Source of the DNA: Staphylococcus americanisciuri
GTDB lineage: Bacteria; Bacillota; Bacilli; Staphylococcales; Staphylococcaceae
Length of the DNA: 64,000 nucleotides
Direction of reading: 5' to 3'
NCBI RefSeq assembly: GCF_024814435.1
Contig: NZ_JANUXY010000005.1
Coordinates: forward strand, 1-64,000
In this document: positions 44,885 to 54,584 of the stretch, in pieces
Layout: each line of letters starts with the position of its first letter
Position numbering within the stretch: the first letter of the stretch is position 1
Made by a program: the position numbers and the translations under genes
Notes under the pieces: generated by a model
Seen by the model: only the letters and a program-made list of their open reading frames with translations
Databases searched by the model: none
What the model was told of the DNA's origin: nothing

Positions 44885-47197
44885 TTAACATTGCCATATT
44901 TTCCTTGCGACAGTCTCATCTGATGTGGCGGTATCATAAGTCATAAAGCGTTCAATTATATCACTATGATTAACGTTCAATGCCTCTTTAATAGCGGATG
45001 AGATAGCAGTCACATCCGTTCTTACCCGTTGTATCGATGTTAGCTCTGCCATATCAAAATAAAAACCGATTTCCTGTCGATACGCTTCCGTGTCTTCAGC
45101 CAAAATTAGAATCGGACGTTGCAAATGCGCATAATCAAACATTGCTGAAGAGTAATCCGTTATGAGCACATCTGCTAGCAAATACAATTCTTGAATATCA
45201 ACAAGTTCATTTGCAAAACAATGAATTCGTTGATGCATCGCTTGATATGTTCGCTGTAAATGCCCCTCGTTCGGGTGCAATTTGACAATAATCTCATAAT
45301 TCGACGGCAATGTTTTTATCAATTCTACTAAATCTACATCAGACACATTGTTACGTGTCCCCTTACGCCATGTTGGACAAAATAGTATGTAACATTTTGT
45401 AGCATCCTTAGTGAACAAATACTTTTCTTGAATCATCGCGCGTTCTTGCTCATCTTGTTGATAGCGAATTAAATAACTATTACGTGGTGCGCCATATGGG
45501 AAAATACGCAATGATGGATGTGCATCCAAGTCAAAAGCTGACGTGACATAGCGTTCATATTGTCTTGATGACGTCAATAACACATCCCATTTCAGCATGC
45601 GCGGTTTAAACTGCGCAGCTTGACGTCGACGTTCTTCTAAATCCATTAAATCATTGACCATGCGCTTTAATGGAAATCCATGCCATGTTTGAATAACGCA
45701 CTGTTCCTTTTGTTTCGTCAGCTTATCCCATAGATTGCCATTAATGATGACATAACGACATTGGTCAAAAGCTTGAATATAATCTCTAGAACCAAAGCGT
45801 ACGGGTATCATGCCATATGAACGAATTTCCATATCAACGAATTCATTTGCTGCACTGACATAAAAAATCGCTTCAGGATGCAAGTATTGTAGTGCCAATG
45901 CGATGTATTTTGGATCTCCTGAAAAATTCTTACCATGAAATGATTCGACAAAAATATGGTTTTCTCGCACACTTTGTTGACGTTGCATTCGTTTCAAACG
46001 TGCTTCTCCTAATAACACAGCGCGACTGATACGTTGCGACCATACATTGTGTGTCAGTTTTTTAGGTAACTTTATCGAGCGTTTAAGCTTTCCAACCAAA
46101 CGTCTACGCTGACCTTCCCAATACTGTTGTTTGGCTGTTATCTTTGGCTTTTGTACATTTGTCACTTGAATAGCATGTTCAGTCGCACATCGAATAGTCT
46201 GTGTAATTAAACATTTTGCATAATCTTCTTGCACAAACTGCCGCTCATACCTTTGTTGATCTTCTTGTTGTTGTGCCAATGCATATAGCTTTTCAAAAGC
46301 AGTCATCATAGTCTTATAGTCCGTTGCTAAGTCTTTCTGTATAAAATCTACCGCATTATATGACTTGTAGATATGCGCTAACACTTTATCATCACCTGGA
46401 TAAATCAATGCACGTTGCCCACTTGCAATCGATTCGAGTATTGAATAGCCCAATGTTTCATAAGGTGACGCCGATATATACACATACGCTTCTGGCGTCT
46501 CTTCGTTAATATGCACATAATTGGTCAAAGCATAGTAATCAATCAATCGCTTATACAATTCTAATGACGGACCATAACCTTGTAAATATAAGTGTACATC
46601 GTGCTGACCTTTTTCATGAATCGCATAGCGCATTAATTTCAAGACATAAGACACATCTTTAACCTCATCTTCAAAACGCGCTTTCACCAGCAAATTTCTA
46701 TTGGTGATAGGGGGTGCTATTTGCCAATTAATATGTGCTGTATTGACATACATAGGGAAAACATAAGGATATGCATAATGTTGTGCAAATGATTCAGCAA
46801 TCTCTGCCGTACTAACACGTACTGCATCAATCGCATCCAGAGCAAGCGTCGTTTGTTCAGGCAAATAAGCAAGTGGACCGTGAATTTCACCTAAAACAAT
46901 TATATTGGCATCATGTTGCTTCACTTCACGAGCCATATTAAAAAAGTTCTCTCTCGTGATAATGAGCATATCTGTATCCAATAATGATTGGATACCACGA
47001 AATGCGACAACCTGTGCGCCTGCCAGTGCAGCTTCTTTTGATTGTTTCAGCTCTTGGACGTGACGTTTCTGAAATCCCACAAAGTTCACATATGTTACAT
47101 CATGTCCACCTGCAACTAACGCACGAACAAGATTCAAGTTACTTTGTGAAGTCCCACCAACTTGAAAAATATTGTATCCTAGTACTTTAATGCGCAT
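44885..47197 (-). CDS. Two-domain protein: GT4 glycosyltransferase plus CDP-glycerol glycerophosphotransferase
   Basis: A 770-residue fusion. Residues 1-340 look like a GT-B retaining glycosyltransferase, with an N-terminal QVGGTSQSNLNLVRAL loop and a C-lobe INEETPEAYVYISASPYETLGYSILESIASG resembling TagE-type transferases (quoted in parts only). Residues 400-770 are a TagB/TagF-type domain with FHGKNFSGDPKY near 415, TWHGFPLKRMV near 512, FCPTWRKG near 610, KLHPNEG near 640 and TDYSSAMFDYA near 683. It could transfer glycerol-phosphate and a sugar during teichoic acid synthesis. No other tag/tar genes adjoin. AGAGGGGTG precedes the ATG. Confidence 0.85.
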   Translation of the reverse strand: MRIKVLGYNIFQVGGTSQSNLNLVRALVAGGHDVTYVNFVGFQKRHVQELKQSKEAALAGAQVVAFRGIQSLLDTDMLIITRENFFNMAREVKQHDANIIVLGEIHGPLAYLPEQTTLALDAIDAVRVSTAEIAESFAQHYAYPYVFPMYVNTAHINWQIAPPITNRNLLVKARFEDEVKDVSYVLKLMRYAIHEKGQHDVHLYLQGYGPSLELYKRLIDYYALTNYVHINEETPEAYVYISASPYETLGYSILESIASGQRALIYPGDDKVLAHIYKSYNAVDFIQKDLATDYKTMMTAFEKLYALAQQQEDQQRYERQFVQEDYAKCLITQTIRCATEHAIQVTNVQKPKITAKQQYWEGQRRRLVGKLKRSIKLPKKLTHNVWSQRISRAVLLGEARLKRMQRQQSVRENHIFVESFHGKNFSGDPKYIALALQYLHPEAIFYVSAANEFVDMEIRSYGMIPVRFGSRDYIQAFDQCRYVIINGNLWDKLTKQKEQCVIQTWHGFPLKRMVNDLMDLEERRRQAAQFKPRMLKWDVLLTSSRQYERYVTSAFDLDAHPSLRIFPYGAPRNSYLIRYQQDEQERAMIQEKYLFTKDATKCYILFCPTWRKGTRNNVSDVDLVELIKTLPSNYEIIVKLHPNEGHLQRTYQAMHQRIHCFANELVDIQELYLLADVLITDYSSAMFDYAHLQRPILILAEDTEAYRQEIGFYFDMAELTSIQRVRTDVTAISSAIKEALNVNHSDIIERFMTYDTATSDETVARKIWQC

Positions 47198-47315
47198 CGC
47201 CCACTCACCCCTCTTGAATTATGTTCTTATTATAACATGTGCAATGATCCGCCAAACAAAAAAAGCGAGACTGAAAGCATGGGCATCCCCTCTTCATTAT
47301 CTCACTTCTATTAGG

Positions 47316-48473
47316 TTAAACAATCTCACGTTTACGCAATATTTTTTCCACTACGATGACACCACACCCTAGCAACATAAATAGAATAGACATCAATAAA
47401 GGATATTCAATATTAACATCATATAACCCACCAGCAATAAGTGGTCCTATAAAGTTCCCCATACTTGTAAATGTTGAGTTCAAACCACCTGCAAAGCCCT
47501 GTCGATTACCAGCAATATTTGAGAAATAATTCGTCAATGCCGGACGTATTAAGTCAAAACCGATAAATACAATGAAACAAATAAACATCACATGCCAATA
47601 AGTATTCGCAAATATTAAGAAAACTAAAATAATGGCAGAGTAAATCAACGAATACGTAATAAGCATCAACTCATCTAAAAAGCGCATCATTTTATCGAAT
47701 AAGAAAATTTGGAAGATGGCACCAAAAATTCCACCACCTGTGATTGCAATGGAAATATCTGCTGGTTGAAAATGCATTTTATCTGCTGTATAAAGTGGGA
47801 AAAGTGTCTCAAAAGCTGATAAACCAAATGCTAATAAGAGCGTCAAAACAGCAGGTGTGATAAAGCGTTTAACCTGTATTTTTTCAAGTGCTTCTTTTTC
47901 AAATTGCGCAAATCCTTGTCCCGTTTTTTCTTTTGGCGATTGGACGAACGCAACTGTTCCGAAAAACGATAGAACTCCGAGTGCACCTGCAAAATAAAAT
48001 GGCATACGATGCGAAATCTCCGCAAGAAAGCCACCTGCACCAGGGCCAAGAATAAAGCCAGCAGAAATAATCGCTGACATATAACCAAAGTTACGCGCTT
48101 TGTCTTGCATAGGTGACAAATCGGCAATCAGTCCAGTAACGCCAGGCATTACCATCCCGGCACTAAAACCACCAAGCACACGAGAAACAAGAAGTAATGA
48201 AAAAGCATGACTTGAGGCAAATAAAAACTCTGAAATACTAAATAGAATTAATCCTATACAAATAATGAGTTTTTTACCGAGCTTATCTGCCAAGGCACCT
48301 CCGAATGGTGAAATAATCATTTGTGCTAATGCGAATGCAGCTACCATGACACCAAGATCTGCACCGGTCAATCCTAAATCTTTCAAGTAAATAGGTAACA
48401 CTGGAATAATCAATCCTATCCCTAGAAAGACTAGAAAAATATTCATGTATAAAATAATAAATTGCTTGTTCAT
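47316..48473 (-). CDS. norA: Multidrug efflux transporter NorA (MFS)
   Basis: A 385-residue major facilitator with twelve membrane segments that exports fluoroquinolones, dyes and other hydrophobic compounds. The start MNKQFIILYMNIFLVFLGIG and the stretches PFGGALADKLGKKL near 57, GMVMPGVTGLIADLSP near 103 and GGLNSTFTSMGNFIGPLIAGG near 327 closely resemble S. aureus NorA (segments given only approximately). It is chromosomal and intrinsic. The ATG has AGGGAGTG upstream. The known NorA regulator MgrA is encoded 4.5 kb to the right. Confidence 0.93.
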   Translation of the reverse strand: MNKQFIILYMNIFLVFLGIGLIIPVLPIYLKDLGLTGADLGVMVAAFALAQMIISPFGGALADKLGKKLIICIGLILFSISEFLFASSHAFSLLLVSRVLGGFSAGMVMPGVTGLIADLSPMQDKARNFGYMSAIISAGFILGPGAGGFLAEISHRMPFYFAGALGVLSFFGTVAFVQSPKEKTGQGFAQFEKEALEKIQVKRFITPAVLTLLLAFGLSAFETLFPLYTADKMHFQPADISIAITGGGIFGAIFQIFLFDKMMRFLDELMLITYSLIYSAIILVFLIFANTYWHVMFICFIVFIGFDLIRPALTNYFSNIAGNRQGFAGGLNSTFTSMGNFIGPLIAGGLYDVNIEYPLLMSILFMLLGCGVIVVEKILRKREIV

Positions 48474-48648
48474 ACTGCACTCCCTTCATTATCAAAATTT
48501 TAGCGTTAGATTATTATATACTACCATGATTATATAAAAAAGTTAATCCATGTTGTTTCCGCATATATCAGCCATATATTTTAGCACTAAACATACAATT
48601 GTGTTTTAATAGTCTATAAGGATATAACCATTATTTGGAGGTACGAAT

Positions 48649-49356
48649 ATGTTTTATACATCCCGAAAAGTTGCATGGCTTGATTTATGTATTATTCCTA
48701 TTTATGTTTTAGGTCAAATCATTTTGCCTATTGGCTTACTCGCAATATTGACTCTTCTACATATTGAGATCCCCGTTACTGTTACGATTATGTTAAGCAG
48801 TGTTATAACGTCTCTACTCATCGTCTTATTTGTCCTATTATCACATCGTCATCATCTTTGGTCGAAGTTACGCCATCATCTCAGTGACTTGCGACGACAT
48901 GTTAAGCTTATCGCCCTAACGTATTTAGGCTATTTAATCTCAAATGGTGTTTTTCTCGCACTCATGTCACATCTCCCTGAAAAATGGCAATTCAAAGAAA
49001 CAGGCAATCAAGACGCCCTCAAGATTTTCTTTGAACAAACACAATGGTTACCCATCATGTTTATTGGGATTGTGATAGCCGCACCGATTATGGAAGAGTT
49101 ATTATTTCGCCATCTCTTAATTGGTGAACTCGGTAAAAAATTCAACATTCGCTTTATGAGTATCCTATCAGTCATACTCTTTGCGCTCTTACATATGCAA
49201 GCGGCACAAACACTATTAGAAATAGTTCCTTATCTTTTATTAGGTAGCATGTTCGTCATTACTTATGTCAAAAGTAACGGTAATATTGCCGTTTCCATTG
49301 TAACACATATGTTTAATAACCTTGTTGCCTTCATCGCCATTTTGTTCCAAATGTAA
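48649..49356 (+). CDS. CPBP-family intramembrane glutamic endopeptidase
   Basis: A 235-residue integral membrane protein with about seven hydrophobic segments. The CPBP/Rce1 (ABI) motifs are present: EELLFRHLLIGEL near 150, a histidine in LLHMQAA near 182 and VTHMFNN near 222. Family members cleave membrane-embedded proteins, process peptides or give bacteriocin immunity; the substrate is unknown here. The ATG at 48649 has TTGGAGG upstream. It is divergent from norA and ends at a bidirectional terminator. Confidence 0.88.
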   Translation: MFYTSRKVAWLDLCIIPIYVLGQIILPIGLLAILTLLHIEIPVTVTIMLSSVITSLLIVLFVLLSHRHHLWSKLRHHLSDLRRHVKLIALTYLGYLISNGVFLALMSHLPEKWQFKETGNQDALKIFFEQTQWLPIMFIGIVIAAPIMEELLFRHLLIGELGKKFNIRFMSILSVILFALLHMQAAQTLLEIVPYLLLGSMFVITYVKSNGNIAVSIVTHMFNNLVAFIAILFQM

Positions 49357-49366
49357 AAAGTACGCT

Positions 49367-49410
49367 AAGAGACCAACAACAATCATCTATGCTATTGCTG
49401 TTGGTCTCTT
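49367..49410. terminator. Bidirectional terminator between the CPBP gene and mdh
   Basis: Near-perfect 17-bp stem (49367-49383 with 49394-49410) with T-rich flanks in both directions; the flanking genes converge. Confidence 0.9.
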
Positions 49411-49413
49411 TTG

Positions 49414-50352
49414 TTATGCGTGACGCAATGATGATTTCACTCTTGCAACAGAAGCAGCAGAATGTGACAGTTGCGCACGCTCATCATCGTTAAGCGCGAC
49501 TTCGACAATACGTTCAACACCATTCGCCCCTAGAATCGTTGGAACACCAATATACAAGTCATTCAAGCCAAATTGTCCCGTACAATATGCAATAGCTGGA
49601 ACAAGGCGTTTTTGATCAAATAAAATTGCCTCAACCATCTCATATATTGCTGCTGATGGCGCATAATACGCTGAGCCATCACCAAGTAACTTGACAATTT
49701 CTGCGCCTCCATTACGTGTACGCTCTACAATTGCGTCAATTTCATCTTGTGGCATAAGTTCTGTTAATGGTACTCCATTCACTTGACTGTGGCGTACTAA
49801 TGGTACCATTGTATCTCCATGTCCCCCCAATACAAGTCCTGTCACATCATTGACAGCCACATCCAATGCTTCTGCGACAAATGTACTGAAACGTGCTGTA
49901 TCTAATACACCTGATTGCCCGATAACACGTTCGCTTGGAAAACCAGATGCTTTGTAAACTGAATACGTCATCGCATCAACAGGGTTTGTTAATACAATAA
50001 TGGTACAATTCGGTGAGTAACGAACAACTTTTTGCGTAACCTCTACCATAATCTCTTCATTCGTTTGAACGAGATCATCTCGACTCATACCTGGTTGACG
50101 CGGTATTCCAGCTGTGATGACTACAATATCTGAGTCTTTCGTATCAGCATAATCAACAGTTGACGTAACATGTGTATCAAAGCCAAGGATTCCGCCACTT
50201 TGCAAAATATCTAACGCTTTCCCTTTCATCGGCTGTTCATTTTTGTCCCGATCAACAAGCAAAACATCTGCAATCCCCTGTGTTGCAATAATAAATGCTA
50301 ATGTTGCACCTGTATGTCCCGAACCGATAATAGATACCTTTTTACGTTTCAT
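49414..50352 (-). CDS. mdh: NAD-dependent malate dehydrogenase (LDH-like type)
   Basis: A 312-residue dehydrogenase with GSGHTGAT near residue 10 for NAD binding. The specificity loop reads [10 protein letters not shown] near 85: an arginine where lactate dehydrogenase has glutamine marks malate/oxaloacetate specificity. Further signatures are [10 protein letters not shown] near 121, [11 protein letters not shown] near 145 with the catalytic aspartate and arginine, and [11 protein letters not shown] near 173 with the catalytic histidine. The whole resembles Bacillus Mdh. No citric acid cycle gene is nearby, and a terminator follows. S. aureus, as far as I recall, relies on malate:quinone oxidoreductase instead. 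Confidence 0.9.
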   Translation of the reverse strand: MKRKKVSIIGSGHTGATLAFIIATQGIADVLLVDRDKNEQPMKGKALDILQSGGILGFDTHVTSTVDYADTKDSDIVVITAGIPRQPGMSRDDLVQTNEEIMVEVTQKVVRYSPNCTIIVLTNPVDAMTYSVYKASGFPSERVIGQSGVLDTARFSTFVAEALDVAVNDVTGLVLGGHGDTMVPLVRHSQVNGVPLTELMPQDEIDAIVERTRNGGAEIVKLLGDGSAYYAPSAAIYEMVEAILFDQKRLVPAIAYCTGQFGLNDLYIGVPTILGANGVERIVEVALNDDERAQLSHSAASVARVKSSLRHA

Positions 50353-50497
50353 AAAGATTCCCCCTTAATATTCCTACAAGCTTATTATACCACTGTCTTT
50401 TGTGAGATTTAACAATTATTTGTAACCGCTTACAGAGAATGGCTAAAAATTAGGCATATAAGCTTTAAAACACAGCCTACATGCCATAAATTACGAC

Positions 50498-50779
50498 TTA
50501 ATGATATTTGAAAAGCATGTTTACAAAATAGGCAAATGCCCCAATCATACATAGCGTCAAAAATAATAAATAGAGTGTTTCTTTACCATATTTGAATAAA
50601 AAAGCTGTAAACATCGCTAAGACATTATAAATCATAAACACACCAAAAACAGTCACAAGCCAAATTGTTTTAGGATCAAATATAAAGATGAGTGCCACAA
50701 TTAGTCCAAATATCAGATAAGGTAACGCAACAACATATAGTCTAAAACGATTGCGTTGTTGGTGTTCTTTTTCCTTCAT
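50498..50779 (-). CDS. Small membrane protein with three hydrophobic segments
   Basis: A 93-residue protein: basic N terminus (KEKEHQQRNRFR), then three membrane segments near residues 14-33, 38-60 and 68-88. I recognise no family. The ATG at 50779 has AAAGAGG upstream. It lies between mdh and the aldo/keto reductase gene, on the same strand as both, 37 bases after the latter's stop, so cotranscription with the reductase is likely. Confidence 0.7.
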   Translation of the reverse strand: MKEKEHQQRNRFRLYVVALPYLIFGLIVALIFIFDPKTIWLVTVFGVFMIYNVLAMFTAFLFKYGKETLYLLFLTLCMIGAFAYFVNMLFKYH

Positions 50780-50816
50780 AGTCTATGCCTCTTTCCTTCA
50801 CATAATCAATCATCTC

Positions 50817-51725
50817 TTATGGTATATCATATCCTTGTGCCGCTGTATAGATATCAAACCATTCTTGATCATGCAATTCAATGTCCAAGCCTTCAAGTGC
50901 TGCATCAATCCGATCTAATCGTTGTGTGCCTAAAATCGGCATAATTGTCGCTGGATGTTTCGCTAACCAAGCAATCACGACCGCTTCTACTGTTGTATCA
51001 TGCGTCTCAGCAACACGTTGCAACACAGGCATCACACGTTGTGCCGTGGCGTCATTTTGGTCAAACAGGCGCCCACCAGCAAAAGGTCCCCAAGCCATAA
51101 TCTTCACTTTATCTTTATACATATCATCTAATGTACCATCGTGAAATGACTGTAACATGTATGGGGATACTTCCAGTTGATTGACTGCAATATGAAAACG
51201 GTCATCTTTCAAACAATCATTCAACAATTCATATTGCGAACGTCTAAAGTTTGAGACGCCAAATGAACGAACCTTCCCTTCATCGACAAGTGACTTCAAG
51301 GCATCCGTAATTTGACAAGGTTTCATCAATGGAGATGGCCGATGAATCAATAATGTATCAACATAATCTACTTGTAACTGTTGTAATGAACGCTCCACAG
51401 AACGTTTGATATGCGACTCGCTCAAATCATAGCGATGACCTTTATGATCGGGATAAATGTCATTGGGCAAAACGATACCACATTTTGTAACAAGCTGTAT
51501 TTGATTGCGCAGTTCAGGTGACAACGCCAGTGCTTCACCAAAGCGCTGTTCCACTGCATACTTGCCATAAATATCTGCATGATCCATAGTTGTAATACCA
51601 CGTTCTACAAGTTCATGTAAGAAGCGGTTCATCTCTTGTGCCGTCATTTGCCACTCATGTGCACGAAAAAAACCATGTATCAGATTAGAATAGGAAACAT
51701 GTTGATTGATTTTAATCTTTTTCAT
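50817..51725 (-). CDS. Aldo/keto reductase, YdhF-like
   Basis: A 302-residue TIM-barrel oxidoreductase using NADPH. The catalytic tetrad is visible: Asp in MDHADIYGKY near 48 with Tyr, Lys in LVTKCG near 80 and His in LLIHRPSP near 126. GPFAGGRLF near 215 and ILGTQRLDRIDAAL near 270 form the cofactor-binding part. The physiological substrate is unknown. The ATG has TGAGGTGA upstream. A homolog lies next to the mpfA gene in S. aureus as I recall; here it is 10 kb away. Confidence 0.88.
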   Translation of the reverse strand: MKKIKINQHVSYSNLIHGFFRAHEWQMTAQEMNRFLHELVERGITTMDHADIYGKYAVEQRFGEALALSPELRNQIQLVTKCGIVLPNDIYPDHKGHRYDLSESHIKRSVERSLQQLQVDYVDTLLIHRPSPLMKPCQITDALKSLVDEGKVRSFGVSNFRRSQYELLNDCLKDDRFHIAVNQLEVSPYMLQSFHDGTLDDMYKDKVKIMAWGPFAGGRLFDQNDATAQRVMPVLQRVAETHDTTVEAVVIAWLAKHPATIMPILGTQRLDRIDAALEGLDIELHDQEWFDIYTAAQGYDIP

Positions 51726-51802
51726 TTTTATTCACCTCAATGTTAAAGTTCTTAACTAGATTGTAACGAATCAAGTCATATTATGCATATTTCATGCTAA
51801 GC

Positions 51803-52726
51803 TCAACCGAATTGTAACAGTTCTAATTTATTTTTTAATGCTGGTTTGTCCAAACGTTCACCTATTATAACAACTGTCGTTGGCAACGCTAGATTCCCCA
51901 CACTTTCTAATGAAGGTAACCCCCCTGCATATTGCACTAAGAACAACTCATTGGGCACATCGCGAAATTGCACATACCCTTTCATTCTTAACACGCTTTC
52001 TGGCACATTTAAAATAAACTGAATAAATTGTTCTCGAGAGATAGGGTAGGTAAAGTGGTAACTAATCGTGTCATAGTGTGCGTGCAATTGTTTTCTCTGC
52101 ATGTGTTCTATTTGATTCATATGTGTCGCTGTTTTGACAGTTTTTTGCACAACACCGTGTTTTGCCCATTCAATCGTGCTATGCGGGGCAAACTGTGTCA
52201 CATCTTGTACAACTTTCTCTTGCATCTCTGATGTATCTAACAAATCAATTTTATTCAGCAAGATATACTGGCTCGCACGAATTTGATCAATCATCAAAGT
52301 ACGTGTAGCTTCAGATAATGTCTCTCGCTGTGCAAAACGAACACTATCTACAATAGTTATTATAGTTGGATATGTATACTGACGCGCAATAAGCGGATCT
52401 TGACAAGCCGCAATCATCTCAATAGGATTCGCAATACCTGTTGCTTCAATAACAACGTGTGTTACATTTTGTTGCGCCAATTGCTGTAATTGCATAACTA
52501 AATCATCTTGTAAGTCACAACAAATACACCCTTGCAACATAGTCAAAGACAACGGCGTCTTTTCTAACAAATGGCCGTCGACATCAAAATCACCGAATTC
52601 ATTAACAATAAGTGCTACTTTGTTGTTTTCATCTAATACTTCATTCATATACTGATTGAGAAATGTTGTCTTTCCACTACCTAAGAAACCTGTTACCAAT
52701 GTCACCTCGATTTTTTCATTTTTCAC
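51803..52726 (-). CDS. CobW/COG0523-family GTPase, putative metallochaperone
   Basis: A 307-residue G3E GTPase. It has the P-loop GFLGSGKTTFL near 13, the metal-binding GCICCDL (CxCC) near 66, the Walker B-like VVIEATGIANP near 92 and the base-specificity motif NKID near 158. The C-terminal CobW domain follows from about 215. Such proteins insert or distribute metals, often zinc; I saw no clear Zur box in the 130 bases upstream. The start is GTG at 52726 with GGAGGTA upstream. Monocistronic and divergent from mgrA. Confidence 0.88.
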   Translation of the reverse strand: MKNEKIEVTLVTGFLGSGKTTFLNQYMNEVLDENNKVALIVNEFGDFDVDGHLLEKTPLSLTMLQGCICCDLQDDLVMQLQQLAQQNVTHVVIEATGIANPIEMIAACQDPLIARQYTYPTIITIVDSVRFAQRETLSEATRTLMIDQIRASQYILLNKIDLLDTSEMQEKVVQDVTQFAPHSTIEWAKHGVVQKTVKTATHMNQIEHMQRKQLHAHYDTISYHFTYPISREQFIQFILNVPESVLRMKGYVQFRDVPNELFLVQYAGGLPSLESVGNLALPTTVVIIGERLDKPALKNKLELLQFG

Positions 52727-52951
52727 AAATATACCTCCATTAAAAATTTTATAAATCTGTTATAATATATCTGTTGTTTTAACCTTTCAGCTTGCTTGAG
52801 TACGAACTATCTTCTAAAATAACCGCATGCTATAATTTACCATAGCACAAATTTAGCACTAATGATTAACAAACTACTCACTGCTGTGAGCGGATCATGC
52901 TCCGTTGAAAAAGAGAAAAAACGGATAAAATGTCTGGAGGAGAAAAAAAAG

Positions 52952-53398
52952 ATGTCTAATAATCCAATAAAGGAACAACTATGCTTCAACTTATATAATG
53001 CACAGAGACAGGTGAACCGCTACTATTTAAATAATATTTTCAGGGAACACAATATAACGTATCCACAATATTTGGTGCTAAATATTTTATGGGATAAGTC
53101 CCCTGTGAATGTCAAAAAAGTTGTTACTGACCTATCACTTGACACAGGAACAATATCTCCATTGCTTAAACGTATGGAGCATATGGACTTGATTACAAGA
53201 GAGCGTTCCGAAATAGATCAGCGCGAAGTTTTCATACACCTTACCCAAAAGAGTAAAGCTATGGAAATGGACTTACGTGATGCTTCGACTATTGTAGCGA
53301 AGGCTTCCTCTTTAACACGCGATGAAATTCATGAATTGAACCATCTGCTCGAAAAAGTTATTAGTGGCTTTAACGAGTCTAATAGTAATAAACACTAA
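52952..53398 (+). CDS. mgrA: MarR-family global regulator MgrA
   Basis: A 148-residue winged-helix regulator very close to S. aureus MgrA, including [19 protein letters not shown] at the N terminus with the redox-sensing cysteine (residue 11 here) and VNKK-type [15 protein letters not shown] near 57, [10 protein letters not shown] near 80 and [10 protein letters not shown] in the wing. It controls autolysis, capsule, virulence factors and efflux pumps including NorA. The start is ATG 52952, with GGAGGAG 9 nt upstream; the longer frame to 52862 is an artefact. Terminator at 53448. Confidence 0.94.
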   Translation: MSNNPIKEQLCFNLYNAQRQVNRYYLNNIFREHNITYPQYLVLNILWDKSPVNVKKVVTDLSLDTGTISPLLKRMEHMDLITRERSEIDQREVFIHLTQKSKAMEMDLRDASTIVAKASSLTRDEIHELNHLLEKVISGFNESNSNKH

Positions 53399-53447
53399 CC
53401 TTTTATCATAACAAATGACAAATCAAGTATCTGATATTATATTGACG

Positions 53448-53492
53448 TATGCGCCGGTTAAAACTCACTTTTTTAGTCGGTGCATATTTTTT
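53448..53492 (+). terminator. Terminator of mgrA
   Basis: Stem TATGCGCCG / CGGTGCATA with one G-U pair, 21-nt loop and six T residues. Confidence 0.85.
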
Positions 53493-53589
53493 CATACTTT
53501 GGTCTGAACTTTTTAGCTACAACAGACATAACACAATATGGTATGCTATGATGTGCAGTGACATTAAAATAGAATGAAGAGGATTTTTT

Positions 53590-54441
53590 ATGCTATTTTT
53601 TGAACTTATTAAAGCACTTATCTTAGGTATTGTTGAGGGACTCACAGAATTTGCACCTGTATCCTCAACAGGACATATGATTTTAGTAGATGATATGTGG
53701 TTAAAATCTACTGAGTTTTTAGGCAAAGAGTCTGCTTTCACATTCAAGGTGGTTATCCAACTCGGCTCTGTTTTTGCTGCTGCTTGGATTTTCCGTCACA
53801 AATACTATGAAATGCTACATATCGGGAAATATGCACCGAAACATCAGGAAGGACGTCGTTCACAACCACGCCGTTTGAAATTAACACATATCTTAGTCGG
53901 GATGATTCCTGCTGGTGTGCTTGGTCTACTATTTGATGATTTGATTGAGAAATATTTATTCAGCTTACCAACTGTACTGATTGGTCTATTTTTAGGCGCA
54001 ATCTATATGATTATTGCTGATAAATACAGTCGCAATGTTAGAAACCCAGTCAGTCTAGATGAGATTTCATATTTCCAAGCATTCGTTATCGGATTATCTC
54101 AAGCTGTCGCGATGTGGCCTGGATTTTCTCGTTCAGGTTCAACCATTTCAACAGGTGTTCTTATGAAGTTAGACCATAAGTCTGCATCGGATTTTACGTT
54201 CATCATGGCTGTTCCTGTTATGTTAGCAGCAAGTGGCTTATCTATCGTTAAACATTACAACTACATTGATTTGTCGCATATTCCGTTCTATATCATCGGT
54301 TTCTTAGCGGCATTCATCGTAGGCTTTATTTCAATCAAGTTATTCTTGAGATTAATTCAAAATGTGAAGTTACTTCCATTTGCTATCTACCGTATCGTAC
54401 TTGTAGTTGTTATTGCGGTTGTCTACTTTGTCATCCTTTAA
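53590..54441 (+). CDS. uppP: Undecaprenyl-diphosphatase UppP (BacA)
   Basis: An integral membrane phosphatase of 283 residues that dephosphorylates undecaprenyl diphosphate to recycle the lipid carrier; it also raises bacitracin tolerance. Family motifs are GIVEGLTEFAPVSSTGH near 13, with the EGLTEF glutamates and the PVSSTGH serine, and WPGFSRSGSTISTG near 175. The ATG has GAAGAGGA upstream. TarO, MurB and teichoic acid enzymes in this window depend on the same carrier. Own terminator. Confidence 0.96.
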   Translation: MLFFELIKALILGIVEGLTEFAPVSSTGHMILVDDMWLKSTEFLGKESAFTFKVVIQLGSVFAAAWIFRHKYYEMLHIGKYAPKHQEGRRSQPRRLKLTHILVGMIPAGVLGLLFDDLIEKYLFSLPTVLIGLFLGAIYMIIADKYSRNVRNPVSLDEISYFQAFVIGLSQAVAMWPGFSRSGSTISTGVLMKLDHKSASDFTFIMAVPVMLAASGLSIVKHYNYIDLSHIPFYIIGFLAAFIVGFISIKLFLRLIQNVKLLPFAIYRIVLVVVIAVVYFVIL

Positions 54442-54457
54442 CCACAAGATTCGAATC

Positions 54458-54499
54458 AAAAATACCTACGCCTCAATATAGAGTTGTAGGTATTTTTTT
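54458..54499 (+). terminator. Terminator of uppP
   Basis: Stem AAAATACCTAC / GTAGGTATTTT with an uninterrupted T-run of seven. Confidence 0.9.
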
Positions 54500-54584
54500 G
54501 ACCATACATCATACAAGCATCGCGTTTCATATTGTGTTACATTGGGTATACAGTTAACAATCAAATAAATTGGAGGCAAATTGG

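Noticed and set aside
49414-50352. L-lactate dehydrogenase.
   Set aside because: The specificity loop has the arginine and PGMSRDDL sequence of malate dehydrogenases.
52730-52860. Zur box upstream of the CobW-type gene.
   Set aside because: No palindrome close to the zinc-uptake regulator consensus could be found by eye.
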